Below, piece by piece: positions 30,693 through 40,335 of a stretch of DNA of 64,000 bases. Under the pieces are notes generated by a model. That model ran no database searches, was not told where the DNA came from, and was given only the letters and a program-made list of their open reading frames with translations. The stretch is from the NCBI GenBank assembly GCA_947489705.1, contig CANLEQ010000003.1, forward strand, positions 124,001 to 188,000. Direction: 5' to 3'. Origin of the DNA: an uncultured Paracoccaceae bacterium. GTDB taxonomy: Bacteria; Pseudomonadota; Alphaproteobacteria; Rhodobacterales; Rhodobacteraceae. Position 1 is the stretch's first letter. Each line of letters opens with the position of its first letter. A program made the translations under genes and the position numbers.

Positions 30693-31861
30693 GGACGTGC
30701 CTCCGGTGTGGCGCGGACGAGGTCCACGAGGATGTCCATGACGATGGCCGAGACCAGCGCCAGAAGGACGGTGGGCAGCGCGCCCAGCAGGATGAGGTCC
30801 GTAGCGGTCTGGTTCAGCCCCTGGAAGACGAAGGTGCCGTATCCACCGCCGCCAATCAGCCCCGCGATGACGGCGAGCCCGATATTCTGCACCAGCACGA
30901 TCCGCAGCCCCGCCAGCAGGACCGGCAGGCCCAGCGGCAGTTCCACCCGCAAGAGGCGCTGCCCGACCGTCATGCCCATTCCGCGCGCGGCCTCGAGCGC
31001 GGCGGGCGGCGCCGCGGCAAGCCCCGCCACCGTGTTTCCCACCACCGGCAGCAGGGAATAGAGGACGAGCGCCAGGAAGGCCGGCGCGAAGCCGATCCCC
31101 GCAATGCCGAGCGTCCGCGCCCCCGGCACGCTGGCCCCGACCCATCCGAGGATCGGGATCATGATGCCGAACATGGCAAGCGACGGAATGGTCTGGAGAA
31201 AGCTCAGCATGGGCAGCACCGTGCGGCGCAACCTCGCCTTGCGATGGCAGAGGATCCCCAGCGGGAAGCCAATCAGGGCCGCGGCGGCCAGCGATCCGAA
31301 GGCGAGCCCGAGATGGCGCAGCGTCGCGGCCACGAAGGCGCTCTTGCGGCTGGCAAATTCCTGCGCGATCGACAGGTCCGACAGCACCCCCGACCCCAGC
31401 AGCAGCGCCAGCACCGCAAGCCCCAGCGCGAGCAGCCCGCCCCGCAGGAGCGGCCCCGGCGAAAGCTGGGCCAGCGCATCGGCCATCAACAGCAGGAAGA
31501 CCATCAGAAGGGCCCAGAAGCCCGCGGCCGGCGAGACGCGGGCGTAATCGCCCGCCCCGTCGAGCAAGGCGGGCGCGCCGCGGACGATCAGCCAGAAAAG
31601 ACCGCAGAGCCCGATTGCCGCGCCCCCGAGACGCAGGCGCCGCCGGACATTCTGCGCCCCGAAGAGCAGGCCCGCGACGATCGCCGCAAGCCCCGCCCCG
31701 GTCGCCCCCGGCCCGGCCAGCGCCCAGGCGCGCAGACCTTCGCCGGCCACGATCCGGTTCGCGGCTAGCGTCATGAAGGGCGTCACCAGCAAAAAGAGCC
31801 CCAGCCCCGCGAAGAGAAGCCCTGGCGGCGACAGCGCCGATGCGGATCGCGGGAGGGGCAT
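30689..31861 (-). CDS. yehY: Osmoprotectant ABC transporter permease, long form (YehY-like)
   Basis: 390 residues, matching the long YehY type (385 in E. coli). The first about 160 residues are an additional set of hydrophobic helices, and the last about 215 are the standard permease domain with EAARGMGMTVGQRLLRVELPLGLP. FLQTIPSLAMFGIMIP is typical of ProW/OpuB permeases. It forms a heterodimeric channel with the yehW product. Confidence 0.88.
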   Translation of the reverse strand: MPLPRSASALSPPGLLFAGLGLFLLVTPFMTLAANRIVAGEGLRAWALAGPGATGAGLAAIVAGLLFGAQNVRRRLRLGGAAIGLCGLFWLIVRGAPALLDGAGDYARVSPAAGFWALLMVFLLLMADALAQLSPGPLLRGGLLALGLAVLALLLGSGVLSDLSIAQEFASRKSAFVAATLRHLGLAFGSLAAAALIGFPLGILCHRKARLRRTVLPMLSFLQTIPSLAMFGIMIPILGWVGASVPGARTLGIAGIGFAPAFLALVLYSLLPVVGNTVAGLAAAPPAALEAARGMGMTVGQRLLRVELPLGLPVLLAGLRIVLVQNIGLAVIAGLIGGGGYGTFVFQGLNQTATDLILLGALPTVLLALVSAIVMDILVDLVRATPEARP

Positions 31862-31872
31862 GACGCCGAGGA

Positions 31873-32781
31873 TCAGTCCAGCACGCCCGTCAGCGTCAGA
31901 TAGTCTCGGGCCACACCCTCCGCGGGTTCGCCGCCGACCTGGATCCGGCCGTTGAGCTCCTGCAGCGTCTGCATGTCGAGACCTTCGAAGATCGGGTCGA
32001 GCACGTCGGGGATCGACGGATATTCCTCGAGCACCTCCGCGCGGACGATCGGTGCGGGTTCATAGACCGGCTGCACGCCCTGATCGTCCTCCATCACCAC
32101 GAGGCCAGTGGCCCCGACGCCGCCATCGGTTCCGTAGACCATCGCCGCGTTGACCCCCGAGGTGCCGCGTGCGGCGGCCTGGATCGTCGCCGCGGTATCG
32201 CCCCCCGACAGGATCACGGTCTGGTCCGGCGTGAGCTCGAAGCCGTAGGTCTCCTGCATCGCGGGCAGCACGGCAGGCGAGGACACGAATTCGGTCGAGG
32301 CGGCGAGCTTCACGTCGCCGCCATCGGCGACCCAGGTTCCGAAATCGGTCATGGTCGTCAGGGCGTTGGTCTCGGCGACCGGGCCCGTCACCGCGATGGC
32401 CCAGGTGTTGTTGGCGGGCGCGGGTTCGAGCCATGTGATATCGTTCTGCTCGGAATCGAGCTCGGCCGCGCGTTCATGCGCAGCGTCGGCATTCTTCCAG
32501 ACATCGCTCTCGGCCTCGTTGAAGAAGAAGGCCGCGTTGCCGGTATATTCGGGATAGATGTCGATCTGCCCGGCCAGCAGCGCCTCGCGGACCACCTGCG
32601 TTCCGCCGAGCTGCAGGCGGCGCTCCACCGGCAATCCGGCATCCTCGAGCGCCAGCGCGATGATGTTGCCGAGCAGCCCGCCCTCGGTGTCGATCTTGGA
32701 CGAGACCGTGATATCGGCCAGCGCGGCCGTGCTCATGGCCCCTGAAAGACCGACAGCGGCGATAAAAGTGACAGGTTTCAT
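31873..32781 (-). CDS. osmF: Osmoprotectant-binding periplasmic protein (OsmF/YehZ-like)
   Basis: 302 residues from MKPVTFIAAVGLSGAMSTAA with a caaggag site. A signal peptide is cleaved after about residue 22 (STAALA-DITV). The mature part matches the OpuAC-type substrate-binding fold (IDIYPEYTGNAAFF, ITWLEPAPANNTWAIAVTG, GVNAAMVYGTDGG). Aromatic residues suitable for cation-pi binding of quaternary amines are present (Tyr and Trp in those blocks). It is the first gene of the operon, and the 157 bp upstream to nadK should hold the promoter. Confidence 0.9.
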   Translation of the reverse strand: MKPVTFIAAVGLSGAMSTAALADITVSSKIDTEGGLLGNIIALALEDAGLPVERRLQLGGTQVVREALLAGQIDIYPEYTGNAAFFFNEAESDVWKNADAAHERAAELDSEQNDITWLEPAPANNTWAIAVTGPVAETNALTTMTDFGTWVADGGDVKLAASTEFVSSPAVLPAMQETYGFELTPDQTVILSGGDTAATIQAAARGTSGVNAAMVYGTDGGVGATGLVVMEDDQGVQPVYEPAPIVRAEVLEEYPSIPDVLDPIFEGLDMQTLQELNGRIQVGGEPAEGVARDYLTLTGVLD

Positions 32782-32938
32782 TGTGGGATCGCTCCTTGAA
32801 GAGATTGACCAGACGCTGCGCATCCTTCGAGATGGGCATTAACCTAGCGAGCGAAGGGCCCGGGCCAAGTGCCACGCGTCATCCCGGCCCCGACGCCGCG
32901 CCGGGTTGTCGCTTCGGACGGCCCCTCGCGGCGGCACC

Positions 32939-33700
32939 TTAGGTGAATTGCTCCTGGATCAGCCGTTCCTCCAGTCCGTGACCCGGATCGAAAAGAATTG
33001 TGTGGGAGATCGTGGGCTCGCTCTGGACCGTGACGCTCGCGACCTCGCGCACGGATTTCCCGTCGGCATCCGACATGACCGGCCGCTTCTCGTGTTCGAG
33101 CACGTCGAAACGCACCATGGCGTTCTTGGGCAGGAGTGCGCCGCGCCAGCGTCGGGGCCGGAACGCCGCCATCGCGGTCAGCGCAAGCACATCCGCGCCG
33201 ATCGGCAGGATCGGTCCGTTGGCCGAATAATTGTAGGCTGTCGATCCCGCGGGCGTGGCCACCATGGCGCCGTCGCAGACCAGCTCCTCCATCCGCACCC
33301 GCCCGTCGACGCTGATCCGCAGCTTCGCGGCCTGCGGCCCGGCGCGCAGCAGCGACACCTCGTTGATGGCGAGCGCCTTGTGGGTCTCTCCGTCGGTCGT
33401 CGTGGCCACCATCGACAACGGATTGATCCGCTCGACCTCCGCCGCTTCGAGGCGCGCGAGCAGGTCGTGCTCGTGAAACTCGTTCATGAGAAAGCCGATC
33501 GTGCCGCAATTCATGCCATAGACGGGCGCCGGCAGGGCCTCGGTCGCATGCAGGGTGTGCAGCATGTGGCCGTCGCCCCCCAGCGCCACGATCACATCGG
33601 CATCCTCCGGCTGCGCCTGGCCGTAGCATTGCGCCAGCCGCGACATCGCCGATTGCGCGATCTCGGACCGGCTCGCCACAAAGGCGATCTTGTCGAACAT
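32939..33700 (-). CDS. nadK: NAD kinase
   Basis: 253 residues from MFDKIAFVASRSEIAQSAMS. The catalytic GGDG motif is VIVALGGDGHML with the essential Asp. The NE motif is AINEVSLLR, and the substrate-recognition block is DGAMVATPAGSTAYNYSANGPIL. It phosphorylates NAD+ to NADP+. It is divergent from glyA (160 bp). The length is at the short end, as usual in Rhodobacterales. Confidence 0.95.
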   Translation of the reverse strand: MFDKIAFVASRSEIAQSAMSRLAQCYGQAQPEDADVIVALGGDGHMLHTLHATEALPAPVYGMNCGTIGFLMNEFHEHDLLARLEAAEVERINPLSMVATTTDGETHKALAINEVSLLRAGPQAAKLRISVDGRVRMEELVCDGAMVATPAGSTAYNYSANGPILPIGADVLALTAMAAFRPRRWRGALLPKNAMVRFDVLEHEKRPVMSDADGKSVREVASVTVQSEPTISHTILFDPGHGLEERLIQEQFT

Positions 33701-33859
33701 GCGTGGCACTCTCCCCATTTCCGAGGGCCACGGTGACGATGGCGCGACAGTTTGACAAGCGCAGAGGCGCGCTCGGCGCTGCATCCCCTCTTTTGCCGAA
33801 CCGGCCTTTGCGTTATGCCGCGCCATATCGCCTCGCTTGCTCCCGAAAGGATGTCCGCC

Positions 33860-35155
33860 ATGAACGCTCCGCACCGCGACGAAGGCTTCTTCACCCGCAC
33901 GCTTTCCGACAGCGACCCGGATGTGGCGCGCGCCATGGAGCAGGAACTGGGTCGACAGCGCCACGAGATCGAGCTGATCGCCTCGGAGAACATCGTCAGC
34001 CGCGCCGTGATGAACGCCCAGGGTTCGGTCCTGACGAACAAGTATGCCGAGGGCTATCCCGGCCGGCGCTATTACGGCGGATGCCAGTATGTCGACGTGG
34101 TCGAGACCCTCGCCATCGACCGCGCGAAAGAGCTCTTCGGCTGCGGCTTCGCCAACGTCCAGCCCAATTCCGGCAGCCAGGCCAATCAGGGCGTCTTCAC
34201 CGCGCTGATCCAGCCCGGCGACACGATCCTCGGGATGAGCCTCGATGCCGGCGGCCACCTCACCCACGGCGCCAAGCCGAACCTCTCGGGCAAGTGGTTC
34301 AACGCCGTGCAATACGGCGTGCGCCGCCAGGACATGGCGCTCGATTACGACCAGGTGCAGGCGCTCGCGACCGAGCATCAGCCCAAGATGATCATCGCCG
34401 GCGGCTCGGCCATCCCGCGGATCATCGATTTCGCCCGGATGCGCGAGATCGCCGACAGCGTGGGCGCCTACCTGCTCGTCGACATGGCGCATTTCGCGGG
34501 GCTGGTGGCCTCGGGCGACTACCCCTCGCCCTTCCCGCACGCCCATGTCGCCACCACCACCACCCACAAGACCCTGCGCGGACCGCGCGGCGGCATGATC
34601 CTCACCAATGACGAGGCGCTGGCCAAGAAGTTCAACTCGGCGATCTTCCCGGGCATCCAGGGCGGGCCGCTGATGCACGTGATCGCCGGCAAGGCCGTGG
34701 CCTTCGCCGAGGCGCTGGAGCCGGGCTTCAAGACCTACCAGCAACAGGTGATCCGCAACGCGCAGGCTCTGGCCGACCAGCTGATGAAGAACGGGCTCGA
34801 CATCGTCACGGGCGGCACCGACACGCATTTGCTGCTGGTCGACCTGCGGCCCAAGGGCGTCAAGGGCAACGCCACCGAAGCGGCTTTGGGGCGCGCGCAC
34901 ATCACCTGCAACAAGAACGGCATCCCCTTCGACGACGAGAAGCCGACCATCACCAGCGGCATCCGCCTGGGCTCTCCGGCCGGCACGACGCGCGGCTTCG
35001 GCGAGCCCGAGTTCCGCCAGATCGGCGACTGGATCGGCCAGGTGGTCGACGGCCTCGCCGCGAACGGCGCCGACGGCAATTCCGAGATCGAGGCCCGCGT
35101 GAAGGCCGAGGTCGAGGAGCTTTGCGCCCGCTTCCCGATCTACCCGAACCTGTGA
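33860..35155 (+). CDS. glyA: Serine hydroxymethyltransferase
   Basis: 431 residues from [20 protein letters not shown]. The ATG at 33860 has a gaaagg site at the right distance; an ATG at 33851 sits directly on that site. The PLP lysine lies in [14 protein letters not shown]. Other family blocks are [24 protein letters not shown] and [15 protein letters not shown]. It interconverts serine and glycine with tetrahydrofolate. The stop overlaps the start of the next gene (GTGA). Confidence 0.98.
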   Translation: MNAPHRDEGFFTRTLSDSDPDVARAMEQELGRQRHEIELIASENIVSRAVMNAQGSVLTNKYAEGYPGRRYYGGCQYVDVVETLAIDRAKELFGCGFANVQPNSGSQANQGVFTALIQPGDTILGMSLDAGGHLTHGAKPNLSGKWFNAVQYGVRRQDMALDYDQVQALATEHQPKMIIAGGSAIPRIIDFARMREIADSVGAYLLVDMAHFAGLVASGDYPSPFPHAHVATTTTHKTLRGPRGGMILTNDEALAKKFNSAIFPGIQGGPLMHVIAGKAVAFAEALEPGFKTYQQQVIRNAQALADQLMKNGLDIVTGGTDTHLLLVDLRPKGVKGNATEAALGRAHITCNKNGIPFDDEKPTITSGIRLGSPAGTTRGFGEPEFRQIGDWIGQVVDGLAANGADGNSEIEARVKAEVEELCARFPIYPNL

Positions 35156-35904
35156 GCCGTCTTGCCAGCCAGACCTACGGCGAGGGGGGCCGGCCCCTCC
35201 TCGTCGCGCACGGCCTCTTCGGCACCGGCCGCAACTGGGGCGTGATCGCCAAGCGCCTGTCGGATCGCGGTCAGGTGACGACCGTCGACATGCGCAACCA
35301 CGGCGATTCGTTCTGGGACGACGACCATTCCTACGCGGCACTCGCCGACGACCTCGCGCAGGTGATCGGCGACGGACAATGGGACGTGCTCGGCCATTCG
35401 ATGGGCGGCAAGGCGGCGATGGCGCTGGCCCTGCGCCACCCCGACAAGGTCCGCCGGCTGGTCGTGGCCGATATCGCTCCCGTCGCCTACACCCATTCGC
35501 AGCAGCACTTCATCGACGCGATGCGCGCCCTCGACCTCACCGGCATCGAGACCCGCAAGCAGGCCGATGCGGCCTTCGCCCACCACGTCCACGATGACGG
35601 CGTGCGCGCCTTCCTGCTGCAATCGCTCGACGTGCGCGAGGGGCGCTGGCGGATGAACCTCGACGTGCTCGAGGATCAGATGGACGCGATCACCGGCTGG
35701 GCGCCCATCGACGCGACCTTTCCACGCGCGGCCTTCTTCCTCTCGGGCGGCGACAGCGATTACGTCCAGTCCGAGCATTCCGACGTGATCCGCGCGCTCT
35801 TCCCCAAGGCGCGCTTCGCCTGGATCCCCGGCACGGGGCACTGGCTTCACGCCGAAAAGCCGCGCGACGTCGAGGCCTCGATCCGCGCATTCCTCGACGC
35901 CTGA
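35152..35904 (+). CDS. Alpha/beta-hydrolase (YbfF-type esterase)
   Basis: 250 residues from a GTG at 35152 that overlaps the glyA TGA. The oxyanion block is [12 protein letters not shown], and the nucleophile elbow is [11 protein letters not shown] with the catalytic Ser. The acid is probably Asp in SGGDSDYV, and the His is in [11 protein letters not shown]. It matches the YbfF acyl-esterase branch. The coupling with glyA probably reflects expression rather than pathway. The physiological substrate is unknown. Confidence 0.88.
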   Translation: MSRLASQTYGEGGRPLLVAHGLFGTGRNWGVIAKRLSDRGQVTTVDMRNHGDSFWDDDHSYAALADDLAQVIGDGQWDVLGHSMGGKAAMALALRHPDKVRRLVVADIAPVAYTHSQQHFIDAMRALDLTGIETRKQADAAFAHHVHDDGVRAFLLQSLDVREGRWRMNLDVLEDQMDAITGWAPIDATFPRAAFFLSGGDSDYVQSEHSDVIRALFPKARFAWIPGTGHWLHAEKPRDVEASIRAFLDA

Positions 35905-35961
35905 GGAACCGCCCGGGGCCTTTCCCGGTTACGCAACCACATCATGAAACGGAGCCAGATC

Positions 35962-36105
35962 ATGACCCTGCCACTTAAACTCGTCGCCATTGCCGGCCTT
36001 CTCGCACTCGGCGCCTGCGAAACCGTCGGCGGGGCCGGTCAGGATATCCAGAGCGCCGGACGCGCCGTCCAGGGCACCGCGCAGGATGTGCAGAACGACC
36101 TCTAG
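35962..36105 (+). CDS. Entericidin A/B-family lipoprotein, first copy
   Basis: 47 residues. Signal peptide with lipobox LGAC (Cys19), then the entericidin pattern ETVGGAGQDIQSAGRAVQG. It has a ggag ribosome-binding site 7 nt before the ATG; an in-frame ATG at 35944 is less likely. Entericidins are tiny outer-membrane lipoproteins forming an antidote/toxin pair linked to lysis in enterics; whether that applies here is unknown. It is followed by a terminator and then a second copy. Confidence 0.85.
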   Translation: MTLPLKLVAIAGLLALGACETVGGAGQDIQSAGRAVQGTAQDVQNDL

Positions 36106-36154
36106 GCCGTGTTTCGGGCCTTGCGGCCCGCCGGACCACACGGCAAAACGCATC

Positions 36155-36188
36155 ACGGGACAGGGCTCATCCCCTGTCCCGTTCTTTA
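36155..36188 (+). terminator. Intrinsic terminator between the two entericidin-like genes
   Basis: An 11-bp stem acgggacaggg/ccctgtcccgt (36155-36165, 36172-36182) with a 6-nt loop runs into tcttta. A smaller hairpin cgggcc/ggcccg lies at 36115-36130. Confidence 0.9.
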
Positions 36189-36214
36189 TGTCAGATGCTT
36201 CCGGAGCCTGCCCG

Positions 36215-36346
36215 ATGCGCCGCCTCGCCCTTCTCGCCCTCGCCCTCACGACCCTCTCGGCCTGCGCCACGATCGGCGGCGTCGGACGCGACATGCAAAG
36301 CGCGGGCCGCGCGATCGAGCGCGAAAGCTACCAGGCACGGAACTGA
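36215..36346 (+). CDS. Entericidin A/B-family lipoprotein, second copy
   Basis: 43 residues. Signal peptide RRLALLALALTTLSAC with lipidated Cys17, then ATIGGVGRDMQSAGRAIE, clearly paralogous to the upstream copy. A ggag site lies 8 nt before the ATG. Copy one is followed by Gln/Asp and has no Arg-rich part after the motif, while this copy ends in a charged tail (RESYQARN). The tandem organisation resembles ecnA-ecnB. Confidence 0.82.
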   Translation: MRRLALLALALTTLSACATIGGVGRDMQSAGRAIERESYQARN

Positions 36347-36405
36347 ACCGCTCCACGACGCCTTACCCCCTCGCGCGGTTGTCGCGCGGACCCAAGGAGG
36401 GTGTC

Positions 36406-36585
36406 ATGAAGAACCCGATGCTGGCCAAGAACCCGTTCATGAGCGCGTGGCTCTCCGCCGCCAACCAAATCGCCGCCCCCGCCCGTTCTCAGATGATGTC
36501 CGAGATGAGCAAGGCGCAGACGCAGATGATGCAGGACTGGCAGAAGGCGTGGATGAAGATGTGGTTTCCGTGGGTGAGCAAGTAA
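36406..36585 (+). CDS. Small Met/Trp-rich protein, unknown function
   Basis: 59 residues with an excellent ribosome-binding site (aaggaggg, 5 nt before the ATG). It is an amphipathic helix rich in Met, Trp, Gln and Lys (MSEMSKAQTQMMQDWQKAWMKMW). There is no signal peptide. The composition recalls phasin-like or membrane-surface-associated small proteins of alphaproteobacteria, but I cannot assign a family. It is the last GC-rich gene before the AT-rich island. Confidence 0.7.
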   Translation: MKNPMLAKNPFMSAWLSAANQIAAPARSQMMSEMSKAQTQMMQDWQKAWMKMWFPWVSK

Positions 36586-36636
36586 CCTATTGAGGGCCCA
36601 ACTTAGATTACTTATTTCTCATTTTCACAAATGAAT

Positions 36637-37686
36637 CTATTCTACCAACCTATATTTATCGATCTCAGCATCATAGATGTAGGCGCTATAATCTTCGGCA
36701 TTAACACTTTTGTCAAAGTCATAAACGCTGATGCAGAAGTTATAAGAGCCTTTTCCAAGCTTGTCTTCGATTTCAGCCCTCTCCACCACGACACCAATCC
36801 AATTGCTCAAAAGGTTCAAAAGAGGTCCACCACTACTTCCGGGAGCCACCTCGCAAGACGTTAAAATATCGCTACTTCCGCCAAATCTATCTATTTCACC
36901 ATTGATAGTTCCCTCATGAATAATGAGAGGGCTTTTAACCATCAATGAAACTCTTGGAAACCCCGCAGTATAAACACGCTCTAACAGGGTATAACCACGA
37001 GTGCCTAGCGCCACAATGTCACGACTTTTTGCGACAGTAAGAATCGCTAGATCAATACTTTTAAATATAGCTATCGCTAATATATTGTGACTAGCCCCAT
37101 TTACACACAAAGAAATACTATCGTAGAAGCGGCCACTATCATCTAAAATGTTATGCCTGCATGTAAGGAACCGATTAAATTCTTCAGGGATTTCATCTCC
37201 GGCATAGCAAAATGCCGTACCGGTGTACTCCTCACCGGAACCCGAGTCGAACAGAGTAAGCTCTCCTATCGAGTACTTAAGGTTTCTTGACCAATACTGC
37301 ACGCCGCCAATGACGGCGCCACAGTCGCTTCTTCTTAAAAACGACTTCAAATCGGTAACATCCACTATATAATCCGAAACACTATTTTCACCGCCCTTCC
37401 TAAACGGTCCATTTGAAGATAACCCTTGCATTGCCGACCTCAAAAACCGTAGCAGGTTGTCAAAGTTTGAAGTTGGAAAGCTTTCTATTATAAATTTAGC
37501 CAACTCTCCTTCGGTAATGCTGAGAATGCTGCCGCTTAGTCGTATCCGGTTAATACATCGGGTGGAATGTTTGTGAATCTTTAATGAAAATAATTCAGGT
37601 TCAACTGACGCAAACTTAAGAGTAGATACTATTATATCAACAAAATCTTCAATTTTGTCGTAAGGGCTGTTTCGTGGATTCCACAT
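36637..37686 (-). CDS. Trypsin-like serine protease, AT-rich, probably horizontally acquired
   Basis: 349 residues with no signal peptide or PDZ domain. The catalytic triad can be placed: His178 in FLTCRHNIL, Asp212 in KSIDLAIL and Ser285 in GSSGGPLL. TGTAFC (155-160) matches the start of HtrA/V8-like chymotrypsin folds. Residues 1-130 are a separate region; 57-82 (ITEGELAKFIIESFPTSNF onward) faintly resembles effector-associated domains fused to proteases in bacterial conflict systems. Codon use (ATA, TTA, AAA, AGA) and base composition differ sharply from every neighbour. No ribosome-binding site of note. Likely a cytoplasmic protease acting in stress or defence; this is inference. Confidence 0.8.
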   Translation of the reverse strand: MWNPRNSPYDKIEDFVDIIVSTLKFASVEPELFSLKIHKHSTRCINRIRLSGSILSITEGELAKFIIESFPTSNFDNLLRFLRSAMQGLSSNGPFRKGGENSVSDYIVDVTDLKSFLRRSDCGAVIGGVQYWSRNLKYSIGELTLFDSGSGEEYTGTAFCYAGDEIPEEFNRFLTCRHNILDDSGRFYDSISLCVNGASHNILAIAIFKSIDLAILTVAKSRDIVALGTRGYTLLERVYTAGFPRVSLMVKSPLIIHEGTINGEIDRFGGSSDILTSCEVAPGSSGGPLLNLLSNWIGVVVERAEIEDKLGKGSYNFCISVYDFDKSVNAEDYSAYIYDAEIDKYRLVE

Positions 37687-37758
37687 AAGCGCATTTTCCG
37701 CTAGGATCTACGTTGCATTTTGAGGAAGCCTGTCTAGTAATGAAAGATCTGTGTTCCT

Positions 37759-39561
37759 TCACCCATCCATCTTCAGCGCATTGATAAACGCTTCCTGCGG
37801 GATCTCGACCTTGCCGAACTGGCGCATTTTCTTCTTGCCGGCCTTCTGCTTTTCCAGAAGCTTCTTCTTCCGCGTGGCGTCGCCGCCGTAGCATTTGGCG
37901 GTCACGTCCTTGCGCATCGCCGACAGGGTTTCGCGCGCGATCACCCGCCCGCCGATCGCGGCCTGGATCGGGATCTTGAACATGTGGCGCGGGATCAGTT
38001 CCTTGAGCTTCTCGCACATCGCCCGCCCCCGCCCCTCGGCCCGGTCGCGGTGGACCATCATCGACAGCGCATCCACTGGCTCGTCGTTGACGAGGATCTG
38101 CATCTTGACCAGCGCGTCCTGCCGGTAGCCGATCATCTGGTAATCGAAGCTGGCATAGCCCTTGGTCACCGATTTCAGCCGGTCGTAGAAGTCGAACACC
38201 ACCTCGTTGAGCGGCAGGTCATAGACCACCATCGCGCGGGTCCCGGCATAGGTCAGGTCCATCTGGATCCCCCGCCGGTCCTGGCAGAGCTTGAGCACAT
38301 CGCCCAGATACTCGTCCGGCACCAGGATCGTCGCCTTGATCCGCGGCTCCTCGATCCGCTCCACGAGGGTCATGTCGGGCATGTCGGCGGGGTTGTGCAG
38401 GTCCGTCCGCTCCCCGTCGCGGAGATAGACGTGATAGATGACCGACGGCGCCGTGGTGATCAGCTCGATGTCGTATTCCCGCTCCAGCCGGTCGCGGATG
38501 ACCTCCAGATGCAAGAGCCCCAGGAACCCGCAGCGGAACCCGAAGCCGAGCGCGGCCGACGTCTCCATCTCGTAGGTGAAGGACGCGTCGTTGAGCGCGA
38601 GCTTCTCGATCGCGTCGCGCATGTCGTCGAAATCGTTCGTGTCCACGGGGAAGAGGCCGCAGAACACGACCGGCACGCTCGGCTTGAAGCCCGGCAGCGC
38701 GGTCTCGCAGGGTTTCTTCTCGTGCGTGATCGTATCGCCCACCCGCGTGTCGCGCACCTGCTTGATCGACGCGTTGAGATAGCCGATCTCGCCGGGCCCG
38801 AGGCTTTCCACGGCCGTCATGGCGGGGCGATAGACGCCCACATCGTCCACGTCGTAGGTGCCGCCGGTCTTCATCATGCGGATGCGGTCGCCCTTCCTGA
38901 GGGTGCCGTCGATGATCCGCACGATCACGATGACGCCGAGATACTGGTCGTATTTCGAGTCGACCAGCATCGCCTTCAGCGGCGCCTCCGCATCTCCGCC
39001 CGGTGGCGCCGGCAACCGCTTCACGATCGCCTCGAGCACATCGGGGATCCCGAGCCCGGTCTTGGCCGAGATCTCCACCGCGTCATGCGCCTCGATCCCG
39101 ATCACGTCCTCGATCTGGGTCCGGACCCGCTCCACGTCGGCCGCCGGCAGGTCGACCTTGTTGAGCACCGGCACGATCTCGTGGTCGGCGTCGATCGCGG
39201 TATAGACGTTGGCGAGCGTCTGCGCCTCGACCCCCTGGCTCGCATCGACGACGAGCAAGGAGCCCTCCACCGCCTGCATCGACCGGCTGACCTCGTAGGC
39301 GAAATCGACATGGCCCGGCGTGTCGATGAGGTTGAGCACATAGGTATGGCCGTCCTGCGCGGGATATTCGATCCGCACAGTGTTGGCCTTGATGGTGATG
39401 CCCCGCTCGCGCTCGATATCCATGGCATCGAGGAGCTGTTCCTTCATGTCCCGCTCGGCCACGGTGCCGGTCAACTGGATCAACCGGTCGGCCAGCGTCG
39501 ACTTGCCGTGGTCGATATGGGCCACGATGGAGAAATTGCGGATATATTTGAGCTCTGTCAT
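37759..39561 (-). CDS. lepA: Elongation factor 4 (LepA)
   Basis: 600 residues, the normal length. The G domain has [22 protein letters not shown] and NKVDL. The LepA-specific C-terminal domain is complete ([14 protein letters not shown] region and the [25 protein letters not shown] hallmark read in parts). It is a ribosome-associated GTPase that back-translocates or rescues stalled ribosomes. The 3' end is intact beside the AT-rich insertion, which begins within about 70 bp. Confidence 0.98.
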   Translation of the reverse strand: MTELKYIRNFSIVAHIDHGKSTLADRLIQLTGTVAERDMKEQLLDAMDIERERGITIKANTVRIEYPAQDGHTYVLNLIDTPGHVDFAYEVSRSMQAVEGSLLVVDASQGVEAQTLANVYTAIDADHEIVPVLNKVDLPAADVERVRTQIEDVIGIEAHDAVEISAKTGLGIPDVLEAIVKRLPAPPGGDAEAPLKAMLVDSKYDQYLGVIVIVRIIDGTLRKGDRIRMMKTGGTYDVDDVGVYRPAMTAVESLGPGEIGYLNASIKQVRDTRVGDTITHEKKPCETALPGFKPSVPVVFCGLFPVDTNDFDDMRDAIEKLALNDASFTYEMETSAALGFGFRCGFLGLLHLEVIRDRLEREYDIELITTAPSVIYHVYLRDGERTDLHNPADMPDMTLVERIEEPRIKATILVPDEYLGDVLKLCQDRRGIQMDLTYAGTRAMVVYDLPLNEVVFDFYDRLKSVTKGYASFDYQMIGYRQDALVKMQILVNDEPVDALSMMVHRDRAEGRGRAMCEKLKELIPRHMFKIPIQAAIGGRVIARETLSAMRKDVTAKCYGGDATRKKKLLEKQKAGKKKMRQFGKVEIPQEAFINALKMDG

Positions 39562-39655
39562 GGGGATGATATGCGGAGATTTGTCGAACTTGGCAATGGT
39601 GCGCGTGGCGGTCCGGTCATGCTTTGAACCGCCACCAGGATAAGGAGAATACGCG

Positions 39656-39922
39656 ATGGCAGCACGGGTTTCGATCGCCGGCCGCGTTCAGGGCGTCGGA
39701 TTTCGCGCCTTCACCGAGGCGGTCGCGCGCCGGCACGGCGCCTGCGGCTGGGTCCGCAACATGGAGGATGGCCGCGTCGAGGCGCATATCGAGGGCGAGG
39801 ATGCGGCCATCGAGGCCGTTCTCGACGAGCTGCGCCAAGGCCCCCCGCTCGGACGCGTCGACAGCCTCGATCGCGAGACCGTCGATGACCAGGGCGCAAC
39901 GGATTTCGAAATCCGCCACTAG
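39656..39922 (+). CDS. acyP: Acylphosphatase
   Basis: 88 residues with a taaggag site. The phosphate-binding loop is [11 protein letters not shown] with the catalytic Arg, and the catalytic Asn is in [12 protein letters not shown]. It hydrolyses acyl phosphates. It is divergent from lepA (94 bp). Confidence 0.95.
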   Translation: MAARVSIAGRVQGVGFRAFTEAVARRHGACGWVRNMEDGRVEAHIEGEDAAIEAVLDELRQGPPLGRVDSLDRETVDDQGATDFEIRH

Positions 39923-40035
39923 TCGGCGATTTGCGGATTTCTCGAAACGCCGTTTCGTGCTACGCGACCTCTCGTGGCAGACACCGATCGACCGGGGATC
40001 AACTCCGGCGGCGGTCCTAACGAGAGGCAGGCAAC

Positions 40036-40335
40036 ATGAAGAAACTTACCGCAATCGCTCTTCTGACCATCTGTGCAGGGGGGGCGGCGCAGGCCGGCGT
40101 GATCGAACGCGCCTGCCTCGGCTCCGACCGCACCCAGGCAAGCCGGGGCCTTTGCGGCTGCATCCAGCAGGTCGCCGACGTCACCCTCACCCGCCGCGAC
40201 CAGCGCATGGCCGCGCAGTTCTTCAAGGATCCGCACCGCGCCCAGGAAGTGCGCCAGTCGAGCAACCCGCGCGACGAGACCTTCTGGAGAAAGTACCGCA
40301 GCTTCGGGTCGACGGCCGAGAACTACTGCAGCTGA
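40036..40335 (+). CDS. Secreted Cys-containing protein, unknown function
   Basis: 99 residues. Signal peptide KLTAIALLTICAGGAAQAG, then a mature part with four Cys (RACLG, LCGCIQ, YCS) and a charged middle (TRRDQRMAAQFFKDPHRAQEV). The Cys residues would form disulfides in the periplasm. It looks like a small Rhodobacteraceae-specific family without a named function. Its last 13 nt overlap the end of the phosphatase gene on the other strand. An upstream 7-bp complement (cctctcg, 39968-39974) could pair with the region of the ribosome-binding site (cgagagg, 40021-40027). Confidence 0.72.
   Translation: MKKLTAIALLTICAGGAAQAGVIERACLGSDRTQASRGLCGCIQQVADVTLTRRDQRMAAQFFKDPHRAQEVRQSSNPRDETFWRKYRSFGSTAENYCS

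Noticed and set aside
36637-37686. DegP/HtrA periplasmic protease
   Set aside because: No signal peptide and no PDZ domain; the N-terminal region is unrelated and the composition is foreign.
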